DNA of 64,000 nucleotides from Helicobacter pylori (GTDB lineage Bacteria; Campylobacterota; Campylobacteria; Campylobacterales; Helicobacteraceae): NCBI RefSeq assembly GCF_016748675.1, contig NZ_CP051534.1, positions 248,001 to 312,000 of the forward strand, read 5' to 3'. Shown piece by piece: positions 45,691 to 55,600 of this stretch (position 1 is its first letter; each line of letters starts with the position of its first letter). The notes under the pieces were generated by a model. It saw only the letters and a program-made list of their open reading frames with translations, ran no database searches and was not told where the DNA came from. The position numbers and the translations under genes were made by a program.

Positions 45691-46943
45691 AAAAAGTCTA
45701 TTTCAAAACTTTTGGGTGCAGGACGAATCTTTTTGACACGCAAGTGATGGGCGAGAATTTGAAACATTTTAGCGCGACCTTAGAAGAACAAGAAGCCGAT
45801 ATTATTGTGATCAATTCTTGCACCGTGACCAATGGGGCTGATAGCGCAGTAAGGAGTTACGCTAAAAAAATGGCGCGATTGGATAAGGAAGTGCTATTTA
45901 CCGGCTGTGGGGTGAAAACCCAAGGCAAAGAGCTTTTTGAAAAAGGGCTTTTAAAGGGCGTTTTTGGGCATGACAATAAAGAAAAGATTAACGCGCTTTT
46001 ACAAGAAAAAAAGCGTTTTTTTATAGATGACAATTTAGAAAACAAGCACTTAGACACCACGATGGTGAGCGAGTTTGTGGGAAAAACTAGGGCGTTTATC
46101 AAGATCCAAGAAGGCTGTGATTTTGATTGCAATTATTGCATTATCCCAAGCGTGAGAGGGAGGGCTAGGAGTTTTGAAGAGAGGAAAATTTTAGAGCAAG
46201 TGGGTCTTTTATGCTCTAAAGGCGTTCAAGAAGTGGTTTTAACCGGCACCAATGTGGGGAGCTATGGGAAAGATAGAGGAAGCAATATCGCAAGGTTGAT
46301 TAAAAAATTAAGCCAGATTAACGGATTAAAACGCATAAGGATTGGGAGCTTAGAACCTAATCAAATCAACGATGAATTTTTAGAGCTTTTAGAAGAGGAT
46401 TTTTTAGAAAAACATTTGCATATCGCTTTACAGCACAGCCATGATCTCATGCTAGAGAGGATGAATCGAAGAAACCGCACTAAAAGCGATAGGGAATTAT
46501 TAGAGGTAATCGCTTCTAAGAATTTTGCTATTGGCACGGATTTTATTGTGGGGCATCCGGGCGAGAGCGGAAGCGTTTTTGAAAAAGCGTTTAAAAATTT
46601 AGAAAGCTTGCCTTTAACGCACATCCACCCTTTTATTTACAGCAAACGAAAAGACACCCCCTCTAGCTTGATGACTGATAGCGTGAGTTTGGAAGATTCT
46701 AAAAAGCGTTTGAATGCGATTAAAGATCTGATTTTTCATAAAAATAAGGCGTTCAGGCAATTGCAATTCAAGCTCAACACGCCCCTAAAAGCCCTAGTGG
46801 AAGCGCAAAAAGATGGCGAATTTAAAGCCTTAGATCAATTTTTTAACCCCATTAAAATCAAAAGCGATAAGCCTTTAAGGGCCAGTTTTTTAGAAATCAA
46901 AGAGTATGAAATTAAGGAGAGGGAAAACCATGCCGTTTTCTAA
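45687..46943 (+). CDS. mtaB: tRNA t6A37 methylthiotransferase MtaB
   Basis: Radical SAM enzyme that adds a methylthio group to t6A37 of tRNA. The 418 residues contain the N-terminal cysteines (FKTFGCRTN, INSCTVT, FTGCGVK), the cluster CDFDCNYCIIPSVRGRARS near residue 145, and the LTGTNVGSYGKD segment typical of MtaB rather than MiaB. It overlaps the channel gene by 4 bases and the FtsH-like gene by 14 bases. Confidence 0.9.
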   Translation: MKKVYFKTFGCRTNLFDTQVMGENLKHFSATLEEQEADIIVINSCTVTNGADSAVRSYAKKMARLDKEVLFTGCGVKTQGKELFEKGLLKGVFGHDNKEKINALLQEKKRFFIDDNLENKHLDTTMVSEFVGKTRAFIKIQEGCDFDCNYCIIPSVRGRARSFEERKILEQVGLLCSKGVQEVVLTGTNVGSYGKDRGSNIARLIKKLSQINGLKRIRIGSLEPNQINDEFLELLEEDFLEKHLHIALQHSHDLMLERMNRRNRTKSDRELLEVIASKNFAIGTDFIVGHPGESGSVFEKAFKNLESLPLTHIHPFIYSKRKDTPSSLMTDSVSLEDSKKRLNAIKDLIFHKNKAFRQLQFKLNTPLKALVEAQKDGEFKALDQFFNPIKIKSDKPLRASFLEIKEYEIKERENHAVF

Positions 46944-48582
46944 ATTTTTAGAAAACCTCACCGCTCCCTTTAAACGCATCAAAAACCGCTCGCTTGTTTT
47001 GGCGTTAGGGTTTTTGATCCTTACTTTTTGCTTGCTTCTTTTTTTAATTTTAAGCGATGTTTCTAGGCTCATATCGGGTAAGGACTTTTTTTATGTGATC
47101 CAATCCCACCCTAAGCAAACTCTAATTGAAGATGAAAATTATTTTTATGCCAATAAAGGACTTTATAAAACCAACAAAGAAGCCTTTTTAAGAGCCTATA
47201 AAATCCCAGAAAGCATACCCATAGAAAGACGAGAAAATTTAAGCAAGGTTTCTAAAATCTTTTTAGCGTTGCTTTTTTTCATTTCTAGCATGCTTTTTGG
47301 GATCTTTTGGCGTTTGCCTAAACGATTGGATACTAAAATGAGTTTAGAAAGCGCATCTAAAAACGAATTAGAAAATGCATTCCAGCGATACGATGCGCTA
47401 GGGGTGCGTTTTGAAGATATTGCAGGGGTGGATGAAGTTAAAGAAGAATTATTAGAAGTGATAGACTATTTAAAAAACCCTAAAAAATACCAGGATTTAG
47501 GGATTTTTCTCCCTAAGGGCGTGCTTTTAATCGGGCCTCCTGGAGTGGGGAAAACCATGATCGCTAAAGCCTTAGCGAGTGAAGCCAGAGTGCCGTTTTT
47601 TTATGAAAGCGGGAGCGCGTTTTCTCAAATTTATGTGGGGGCTGGGGCTAAAAAAGTGCATGAACTTTTCATGCATGCTAAAAGGCATGCCCCCTCTATT
47701 ATTTTTATTGATGAAATTGACGCTTTGGGTAAGGCTAGGGGAGGGCATAGGAGCGATGAAAGAGAGGCCACGCTCAATCAGCTTTTAACCGAAATGGATG
47801 GGTTTTTGCAAAACGATGAGGTGGTGGTGATAGGAGCGACTAACCAAATGGAAGTGATGGATGAAGCGCTATTAAGGAGCAAACGATTTGATCGGCGCAT
47901 TTTCATTTCTTTACCGGATTTACTAGAAAGACAGAGCATTTTAGAAAAGCTTTTAGAAAACAAAAAGCATGCGCTCAATTACCTTAAGATCGCTAAAATT
48001 TGCGTGGGTTTTAGCGGGGCGATGTTAGCGACTTTAATCAATGAAAGCGCTCTAAACGCCCTAAAACACCAACGAACCGAAATCACTGAGAGCGACATTT
48101 TAGAAGTGAAAGACAAGATCGCTTACGGCAAGAAAAAGCCCCAAACTTTAGACGAAAACCAAAAGGAATTAGTCGCTTTGTATCAAAGCGCGAAAGCCTT
48201 GAGCGCGTATTGGCTAGAAATTGAATTTGATAAAGCGCCAATATTAGGGGAATTTATCGCCTTTAATGAAAATAAAATCCACAGCGAGAGCGAGATTAAA
48301 AATTACATTAAAGTGTATTTGAGCGGGACGATTGTTTTAGAGTTGCTTTATAAAGAGCGTTATAGTTTGTCTAAACAAGACTTGCAAAAAGCGAAATTTT
48401 TGAATGAATTTATGGCTAGTGAGCTTCTTTTAGCCCCTACAAAAGAGTCTTTAAGCGTTCTTTATGAAGAGCAATTGGAGTTTTTAAAGCCGCAAATTGC
48501 AGCTTGCAAGCGATTAAGCGTTCTGTTATTAGAGCAAGAATGTTTAGAACATTCTAATTTGTATGATTTGTTGAACGGGTGA
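46930..48582 (+). CDS. FtsH-like AAA+ membrane protein without protease motif
   Basis: 550 residues with the FtsH layout: two membrane helices (about 23-45 and 104-125), a periplasmic stretch between them, and an AAA+ domain with GPPGVGKTMIAKALASEA, SIIFIDEIDALGKARGG and the SRH ATNQMEVMDEALLRSKRFDRRI. In the C-terminal region, where FtsH has the zinc motif HEAGH, it reads YQSAKAL near residue 417, and no other HExxH is present. It is probably an ATPase without peptidase activity, acting as a chaperone or unfoldase or mixing with the true FtsH. ATG at 46930 follows GGAGAGGG. Confidence 0.87.
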   Translation: MPFSKFLENLTAPFKRIKNRSLVLALGFLILTFCLLLFLILSDVSRLISGKDFFYVIQSHPKQTLIEDENYFYANKGLYKTNKEAFLRAYKIPESIPIERRENLSKVSKIFLALLFFISSMLFGIFWRLPKRLDTKMSLESASKNELENAFQRYDALGVRFEDIAGVDEVKEELLEVIDYLKNPKKYQDLGIFLPKGVLLIGPPGVGKTMIAKALASEARVPFFYESGSAFSQIYVGAGAKKVHELFMHAKRHAPSIIFIDEIDALGKARGGHRSDEREATLNQLLTEMDGFLQNDEVVVIGATNQMEVMDEALLRSKRFDRRIFISLPDLLERQSILEKLLENKKHALNYLKIAKICVGFSGAMLATLINESALNALKHQRTEITESDILEVKDKIAYGKKKPQTLDENQKELVALYQSAKALSAYWLEIEFDKAPILGEFIAFNENKIHSESEIKNYIKVYLSGTIVLELLYKERYSLSKQDLQKAKFLNEFMASELLLAPTKESLSVLYEEQLEFLKPQIAACKRLSVLLLEQECLEHSNLYDLLNG

Positions 48583-49103
48583 AAATGCGTTTTTTTAGTG
48601 GTTTTGGGTTCGTTAATGAAAGCGTTTTGTTTGAAGAGTGGCTTTTAAAAGGGGCTTATGATGTGTCAGGCTTCTCTATGGGGGCGATTAAGGCGATAGA
48701 ATACGCTTATAATGAAATCTTACAACAGCGGCGCATCAATTCTTTGTTATTGTTTTCGCCTTGCATGTTAGCGCATAAGAGTTTGGCGTTCAAACGCTTG
48801 CAACTTTCTTCGTTTCAAAAAGATCCGCAAAGCTACATGGACAACTTTTATCAAGCCGTGGGATTGAGCGTTCAATTGGAGCGTTTTAAAAAAATGGGTT
48901 CTTTAGAAGAATTAGAATTTTTATTGGATTACAAGTATAGTGATCCTACAATTAGATTTTTATTGGAAAAGGGCGTGAAGATTGAAGTGTTTATCGGTTT
49001 AAAAGATAAAATCACTGACATTCAAGCCCTTTTAGAATTTTTTATTCCTTTAGTTCAAGTGTGGCAGTTTAAAGACTATAACCATTTGTTGCAAAAATCT
49101 TAA
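48579..49103 (+). CDS. bioV: Pimeloyl-ACP methyl ester esterase BioV
   Basis: Removes the methyl group from pimeloyl-ACP methyl ester to release the biotin precursor. The 174-residue protein is a very small alpha/beta hydrolase: the nucleophile lies in VSGFSMGAIKAIEY (G-x-S-x-G), and a late DYNHLLQ supplies the histidine. BioV is a Helicobacter-specific replacement for BioH, recognised from recalled literature. Start is GTG at 48579 overlapping the previous stop, or ATG at 48585; neither has a strong ribosome site. Confidence 0.75.
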   Translation: MKMRFFSGFGFVNESVLFEEWLLKGAYDVSGFSMGAIKAIEYAYNEILQQRRINSLLLFSPCMLAHKSLAFKRLQLSSFQKDPQSYMDNFYQAVGLSVQLERFKKMGSLEELEFLLDYKYSDPTIRFLLEKGVKIEVFIGLKDKITDIQALLEFFIPLVQVWQFKDYNHLLQKS

Positions 49104-49115
49104 AAAAGGTGGAAG

Positions 49116-49589
49116 ATGAAAAAATTTGGTTTAGGGGTGTATTTGCTTCTTTTAGGTATTTTGGGCGGTTCTTTGATCACTTTAGGGGTGATAGTCGCGC
49201 CCATTGTTTTCAAAGCTTCAAGCATTTTACCTGAATTGAATCTAACTCCCTTTGAGAGCGGGAAACTCATGTCGCAAATCTTTGTGCGTTTCAATTTTCT
49301 TTTAGGCGCGATCGGTTTTGTGGTGTTACTTTATGAAATCATTTCATTTATCTACTCTAAAAGATCGTTCGTGTATTTGATCCTTGGCGTGGCGATAGGG
49401 GCGTTGTGTTTGCTCTTTGTTTTTTATTACACGCCTTATATTTTAAACGCGCAAAAGGTGGGCGAAGTTGCGCTTCAAAGCGCTGAATTTGCCCGCTCGC
49501 ACGCTCAAAGCGAATGGCTGTTTAAGGAATTGCTTGTGCTGGTGTGCGCTTTGTTTTTTTGGCGTTTGTTTGGGAAAAATGCGGTTTGA
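49116..49589 (+). CDS. DUF4149 membrane protein
   Basis: 157 residues with four membrane helices: LGVYLLLLGILGGSLITLGV, LLGAIGFVVLLYEIISF, VYLILGVAIGALCLLFVF and a last one near ELLVLVCALFFWRLF. The pattern matches DUF4149 proteins. Their function is unknown. AAGGTGGAAG lies before the ATG. It is followed by imaA after 47 bases. Confidence 0.75.
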   Translation: MKKFGLGVYLLLLGILGGSLITLGVIVAPIVFKASSILPELNLTPFESGKLMSQIFVRFNFLLGAIGFVVLLYEIISFIYSKRSFVYLILGVAIGALCLLFVFYYTPYILNAQKVGEVALQSAEFARSHAQSEWLFKELLVLVCALFFWRLFGKNAV

Positions 49590-49636
49590 TTTAAAGGGGA
49601 GGATTTACTATCTAGGAAATGAGAGGGTAGCATTTA

Positions 49637-52600
49637 ATGAAAAAGTTTAAAAAGAAACCAAAAAAGATAACACGCAAGCAAAAAACAATTTTAAAGCGTC
49701 CTTTATGGCTCGCACCTTTACTCATCAGCGGGTTTGCTAGTGGGGTGTATGCGGATGGAACGAATATTTTAGGGCTTAGTTGGGGGGAAAAAAGCCAAAA
49801 GGTATGCGTGCATCGTCCATGGTATGCTACATGGAGTTGCGACAAATGGGAGGAAAAAACCCAACAATACACAGGAAACCAACTCGTCACAAAAACTTGG
49901 GCAGGGGGTAATGCGGCTAATTACTACCACACTCAAAACAACCAAAACATCACAGCCAATTTAAAAAATGATAACGGCACTTATTTTTTAAGCGGTCTGT
50001 ATAACTACACCGGAGGGGAAAATAATGGGGGGAATTTAGACATTGAATTAGGCAGTAACGCTACTTTTGATTTGGGCGCTCATAGTGGGAATAGCTTCAC
50101 TTCTTGGTATCCTAATGGGCATACTAATGTTACTTTTAGCGCTGGGACTATCAATGTGAATAACAGCGTGGAAGTGGGCAATCGTGTGGGATCGGGAGCT
50201 GGCACGCACACCGGCACAGCCACTTTAAACTTGAACGCTAATAAGGTTACTATCAATTCTAATATCAGCACGTATAAAACTTCGCAAGTGAATATAGGCA
50301 ATACTAACAGCGCCATTACCATTAATTCGGTTTCTTTAAGTGGGGATACTTGCAGTTCTTTAGCTAGCGTTGGGATAGGGGCTAATTGCTCCACTTCTGG
50401 GCCTAGCTATTCTTTTAAAGGGACGACTAACGCTACTAACACGACTTTTAGTAATGCAAGCGGCAGTTTCACTTTTGAAGAGAACGCCACTTTTAGCGGG
50501 GCGAAATTAAATGGGGGGGCATTCACTTTCAATAAAGAGTTTAGCGCTACCAATAACACCGCTTTTAATAGCGGTAGTTTCACTTTTAAAGGTGCAAGCT
50601 CTTTTAATAACGCTACTTTTAGTAACGCTACATACACTTTTGACAATCAAGCCACTTTTCAAAACAGCTCCTTTAATGGGGGGACTTTTACTTTTAATAA
50701 CCAAACTAATCCAGCTAACAGCGCTCAGCACCCCCAAATTCAAAACAGCTCTTTTAGTGGTAACGCTACCACTCTTAAGGGTTCTGCGACTTTTGAGCAA
50801 GCCTTTAACAATTCAAACCACCAACTAACGATCCAAAACGCCTCTTTTAATAACGCCAATTTTAACAATACCGGTAAAATCACCATTAATGAGGGCGCGA
50901 GTTTTAACAGCACGACATTCAACACCTCTGTTGATACAAACAACATGAGTGTTACCGGTGGCGTTACTTTAAGCGGTAAAAATGACTTGAAAAATGGCTC
51001 AACCCTTGATTTTGGGAGTTCTAAAATCACTCTCACTCAAGGGACGACTTTCAATCTTACAAGTTTAGGGGATAAAAATAGCGTAACGATTTTAAATTCT
51101 AGCGGTGGGATCACTTATAATCATCTTTTAAACCATGCACTCAACAGCCTGACAAACGCCTTAAAAACGAATGAAAGCTCTTCAAAGCCGCAAAGTTTCG
51201 CTCAAGGCTTGTGGGATATGATCACTTACAATGGGGTTACCGGACAGCTTTTGAGCGGAAACGCTACAACCTCTAAAAACACTGACTCTTCGCCCCCTAA
51301 ATCCTCTTCAAACTCTACGCAAGTCTATCAAGTGGGCTATAAAATAGGGGATACTATCTACAAACTGCAAGAAACTTTCAGCCATAATTCCATCATTATC
51401 CAGGCTTTAGAGAGCGGAACTTACACGCCACCCCCTACAATCAGCGGATCACAATTTGACTTATCCGCTTCAAATTATATCAATTCTGACATGCCTTGGT
51501 ATGATCATAAATATTACATCCCCAAATCCCAAAATTTTACAGAGAACGGGACTTATTACTTGCCGAGCGTTCAAATATGGGGGAGCTACACTAACTCGTT
51601 TAAACAGACCTTTAGCGCGAGTAATAGCAATCTGGTGATTGGGTATAACTCAACATGGACTGGAAATAGCGTTTCTTCTAGCGACACGGTGTCTTTTGGG
51701 GACACTTCAGGGAGCGTTCTTAATGGGCATTGTGGGCCTTGGCCCTATTACCAATGCACAGGCACGACTAACGGCACTTATAGCGCTTATCATGTCTATA
51801 TCACAGCGAATCTGCGTTCTGGCAATCGTGTAGGCACGGGTGGGGCAGCCAATCTGGTTTTTAATGGGGTAGATAGTATCAATATCGCTAACGCTACTAT
51901 CACGCAGCATAACGCCGGGGCTTATTCAAGCTCCATGACTTTTTCCACGCAAAACATGGATAGTTCGCAGAATTTGAATGGTCTAAACGCTAACGGCAAA
52001 CTTTCAGTGTATGGCGCAACTTTCACTAACCAAGCCAAAGACGGGAAATTCACTTTCAATGCAGGGCAAGCGACTTTTGAAAACACCAACTTTAATGGAG
52101 GGAGTTACCAATTCAGCGGCGATAGCTTGAATTTTTCAAATAACAACCAGTTCAACAGCGGTTCGTTTGAGATTAGCGCAAAAAACGCTTCGTTCAATAA
52201 CGCTAATTTTAACAATAGTGCTTCTTTTAATTTCAATAATTCTAGCGCGACCACTTCGTTTATAGGGGATTTCACTAACGCTAATTCAAATTTGCAAATC
52301 GCCGGGAACGCTGTTTTTGGGAACTCTACTAATGACTCTCAAAATACAGCTAATTTTAATAATACCGGCTCTGTTAATATTGCAGGGAATGCAACTTTTG
52401 ATAACGTGGCTTTTAATGGCCCTACGAATACGAGCGTGAAAGGGCAAGTTACTCTCAATAACATCACTTTAAAAAACCTGAACGCTCCTTTGTCTTTTGG
52501 CGATGGAACGATTGCTTTTAGCGCTCATTCGGTGATTAATATTGGTGAAGCTATCACAAATGGCAACCCTATCACCCTTGTAAGCTCTTCTAAAGAAATT

Positions 52601-55600
52601 GAATACAACAACGCTTTTAGTAAAAATCTATGGCAGCTTATCAACTACCAAGGGCATGGGGCTAGCAGTGAAAAGCTCGTTTCTAGTGCGGGTAATGGTA
52701 TTTATGATGTGGTGTATTCTTTCAATAACCAAACCTACAATTTCCAAGAGGTTTTTTCACCCAACAGCATTTCTATCCGGCGTTTGGGCGTTGGCATGGT
52801 GTTTGATTATGTGGATATGGAAAAATCGGATCGTTTGTGTTATCAAAACGCTCTCGGTTTTATGACCTACATGCCTAACAGCTATAACAATAATTTAGGG
52901 AATCCAAACAACACCATTTACTATTACGACAACAGCATTGATTTTTATGCGAGCGGGAAAACTCTATTCACTAAAGCGGAATTTTCTCAAACGTTCACCG
53001 GGCAAAACAGCACGATCGTTTTTGGGGCTAAAAATATATGGACGAGCGTAAGCGATGCACCACAATCTAATGTGATCATTCGCTTTGGGGACAATAAGGG
53101 AGCAGGGAGCAATGATGCGAGCGGGCATTGCTGGAATTTGCAATGCATAGGTTTTATTACAGGGCATTATGAAGCGCAAAAGATTTACATCACCGGTAGC
53201 ATTGAAAGCGGGAATCGCATTTCTAGCGGTGGGGGCGCGAACCTTAATTTTAACGGGCTTCAAGGCATTCTTTTAACGAACGCGACTTTGTATAACCGCG
53301 CTGCTGGCACGCAAAGCTCTTCTATGAATTTTGTTTCTAACAGCGCGAACATTCAGGCTCAAAACTCCTATTTTATAGACGATACCGCACAAAATAAAGG
53401 CAACCCTAATTTTAGTTTCAACGCTTTGAATCTGGATTTTTCTAACAGCTCTTTTAGAGGCTATGTGGGGCAAACGCAATCTGTTTTTAAATTCAATGCC
53501 GTTAATGCGATCAGTTTCACTAACAGCTCTAATTTAAGCTCTGGTTTGTATCAAATGCAAGCTAAAAGCGTGTTGTTTGACAATTCCAATTTAAGCGTTT
53601 CAGTGGGGACAAGCAGCATTAAAGCCAATGCGATCAGTCTTTCTCAAAACGCCTCAATCAATGCGAGTAACCATTCAACCTTGGATCTTCAAGGCGATTT
53701 GAATTTGAACGACACCAGCTTGCTCAACCTCAACCAAAGCACCATTAATGTTTCTAACAATGCCACGATCAACGATTATGCGAGCTTGATTGCGAGTAAT
53801 GGCTCTCACCTTAATTTTAACGGGGCGGTCCATTTCAATTCAGCGAATATTACTACGAGTTTGAGTGATTCCTCTATCGTGTTTAAGGGAGCGGTCTCTT
53901 TAGGAGGGCAGTTTAATTTAAGCAATAACTCTTCTTTAGATTTTCAAGGCTCTAGCGCTATCACCTCTAACACGGCGTTTAATTTCTATGATAACGCTTT
54001 TTCTCAAAGCCTCATCACTTTCCATCAAGCCCTTGACATTAAAGCACCCTTAAGTTTGGGAGGCAACCTCTTAAACCCTAACAACAACAGCGTGCTGAAT
54101 TTAAAAAACAGCCAGCTTGTTTTTAGCGATCAAGGGAGCTTGAATATCGCTAACATTGATTTACTAAGCGATCTGAACGGTAATAAAAATCGTGCGTATA
54201 ACATCATTCAAGCGGACATGAATAATAATTGGTATGAGCGTATCAACTTCTTTGGCATGCGCATCAATGATGGGATTTATGATGCTAAAAACCAAACTTA
54301 TAGTTTCACTAACCCTCTCAATAACGCTCTAAAAATCACCGAGAGCTTTAAAGACAACCAACTAAGCGTTACGCTCTCTCAAATCCCGGGCATTAAAAAC
54401 ACGCTCTATAACATTGGCTCTGAAATCTTTAACTACCAAAAAGTTTATAACAACGCTAATGGTGTGTATTCTTATAGCGATGACGCACAAGGCGTGTTTT
54501 ACCTCACTAGCAATGTGAAAGGCTATTATAACCCCAACCAATCCTATCAAGCTAACGGCAGTAACAACACTACGAAAAATAACAATCTAACCTCTGAATC
54601 TTCTGTCATTTCGCAAACCTATAACGCGCAAGGCAACCCTATTAGCGCGTTGCACATCTATAACAAGGGCTATAATTTCAGTAATATCAAGGCGTTAGGG
54701 CAAATGGCTCTCAAACTCTACCCTGAAATCAAAAAGATATTAGGGAATGATTTTTCGCTTTCAAGTTTGAGCGATTTAAAAGGCGATGCTCTAAACCAGC
54801 TTACCAAACTCATCACGCCTAGCGATTGGAAAAACATTAACGAGTTGATTGATAACGCAAACAATTCAGTCGTGCAAAATTTCAATAACGGTGCTTTGAT
54901 TGTAGGAGCGACTAAAATAGGGCAAACAGACACTAATAGCGCGGTGGTTTTTGGGGGATTAGGCTATCAAAAGCCTTGCGATTACACTGATATTGTGTGC
55001 CAAAAATTTAGAGGCACTTATTTAGGGCAGCTTTTGGAGTCTAGCTCGGCTGATTTGGGCTATATTGACACGACTTTTAACGCTAAAGAAATTTATCTTA
55101 CCGGCACTTTAGGGAGTGGGAACGCATGGGGGACTGGGGGGAGCGCTAGCGTAACTTTTAACAGCCAAACTTCGCTCATTCTCAACCAGGCTAATATCGT
55201 AAGCTCGCAAACCGATGGGATTTTTAGCATGCTAGGGCAAGAGGGTATTAATAAGGTTTTCAATCAAGCCGGGCTCGCTAATATTTTGGGCGAAGTGGCG
55301 GTGCAATCCATTAATAAAGCCGGGGGATTAGGGAATTTGATAGTAAATACGCTAGGGAGTGATAGCGTGATTGGGGGGTATTTAACGCCTGAACAAAAAA
55401 ATCAAACCCTAAGCCAGCTTTTAGGGCAGAATAATTTTGATAACCTCATGAATGATAGCGGTTTGAATACAGCGATTAAGGATTTGATCAGACAAAAATT
55501 AGGCTTTTGGACCGGGCTAGTGGGGGGATTAGCCGGACTAGGGGGCATTGATTTGCAAAACCCTGAAAAGCTGATAGGGAGCATGTCCATCAATGATTTA

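Noticed and set aside
53000..53300. Separate ancient genes fused in imaA
   Set aside because: The frame and composition are continuous from signal peptide to barrel, and related VacA proteins have the same layout.
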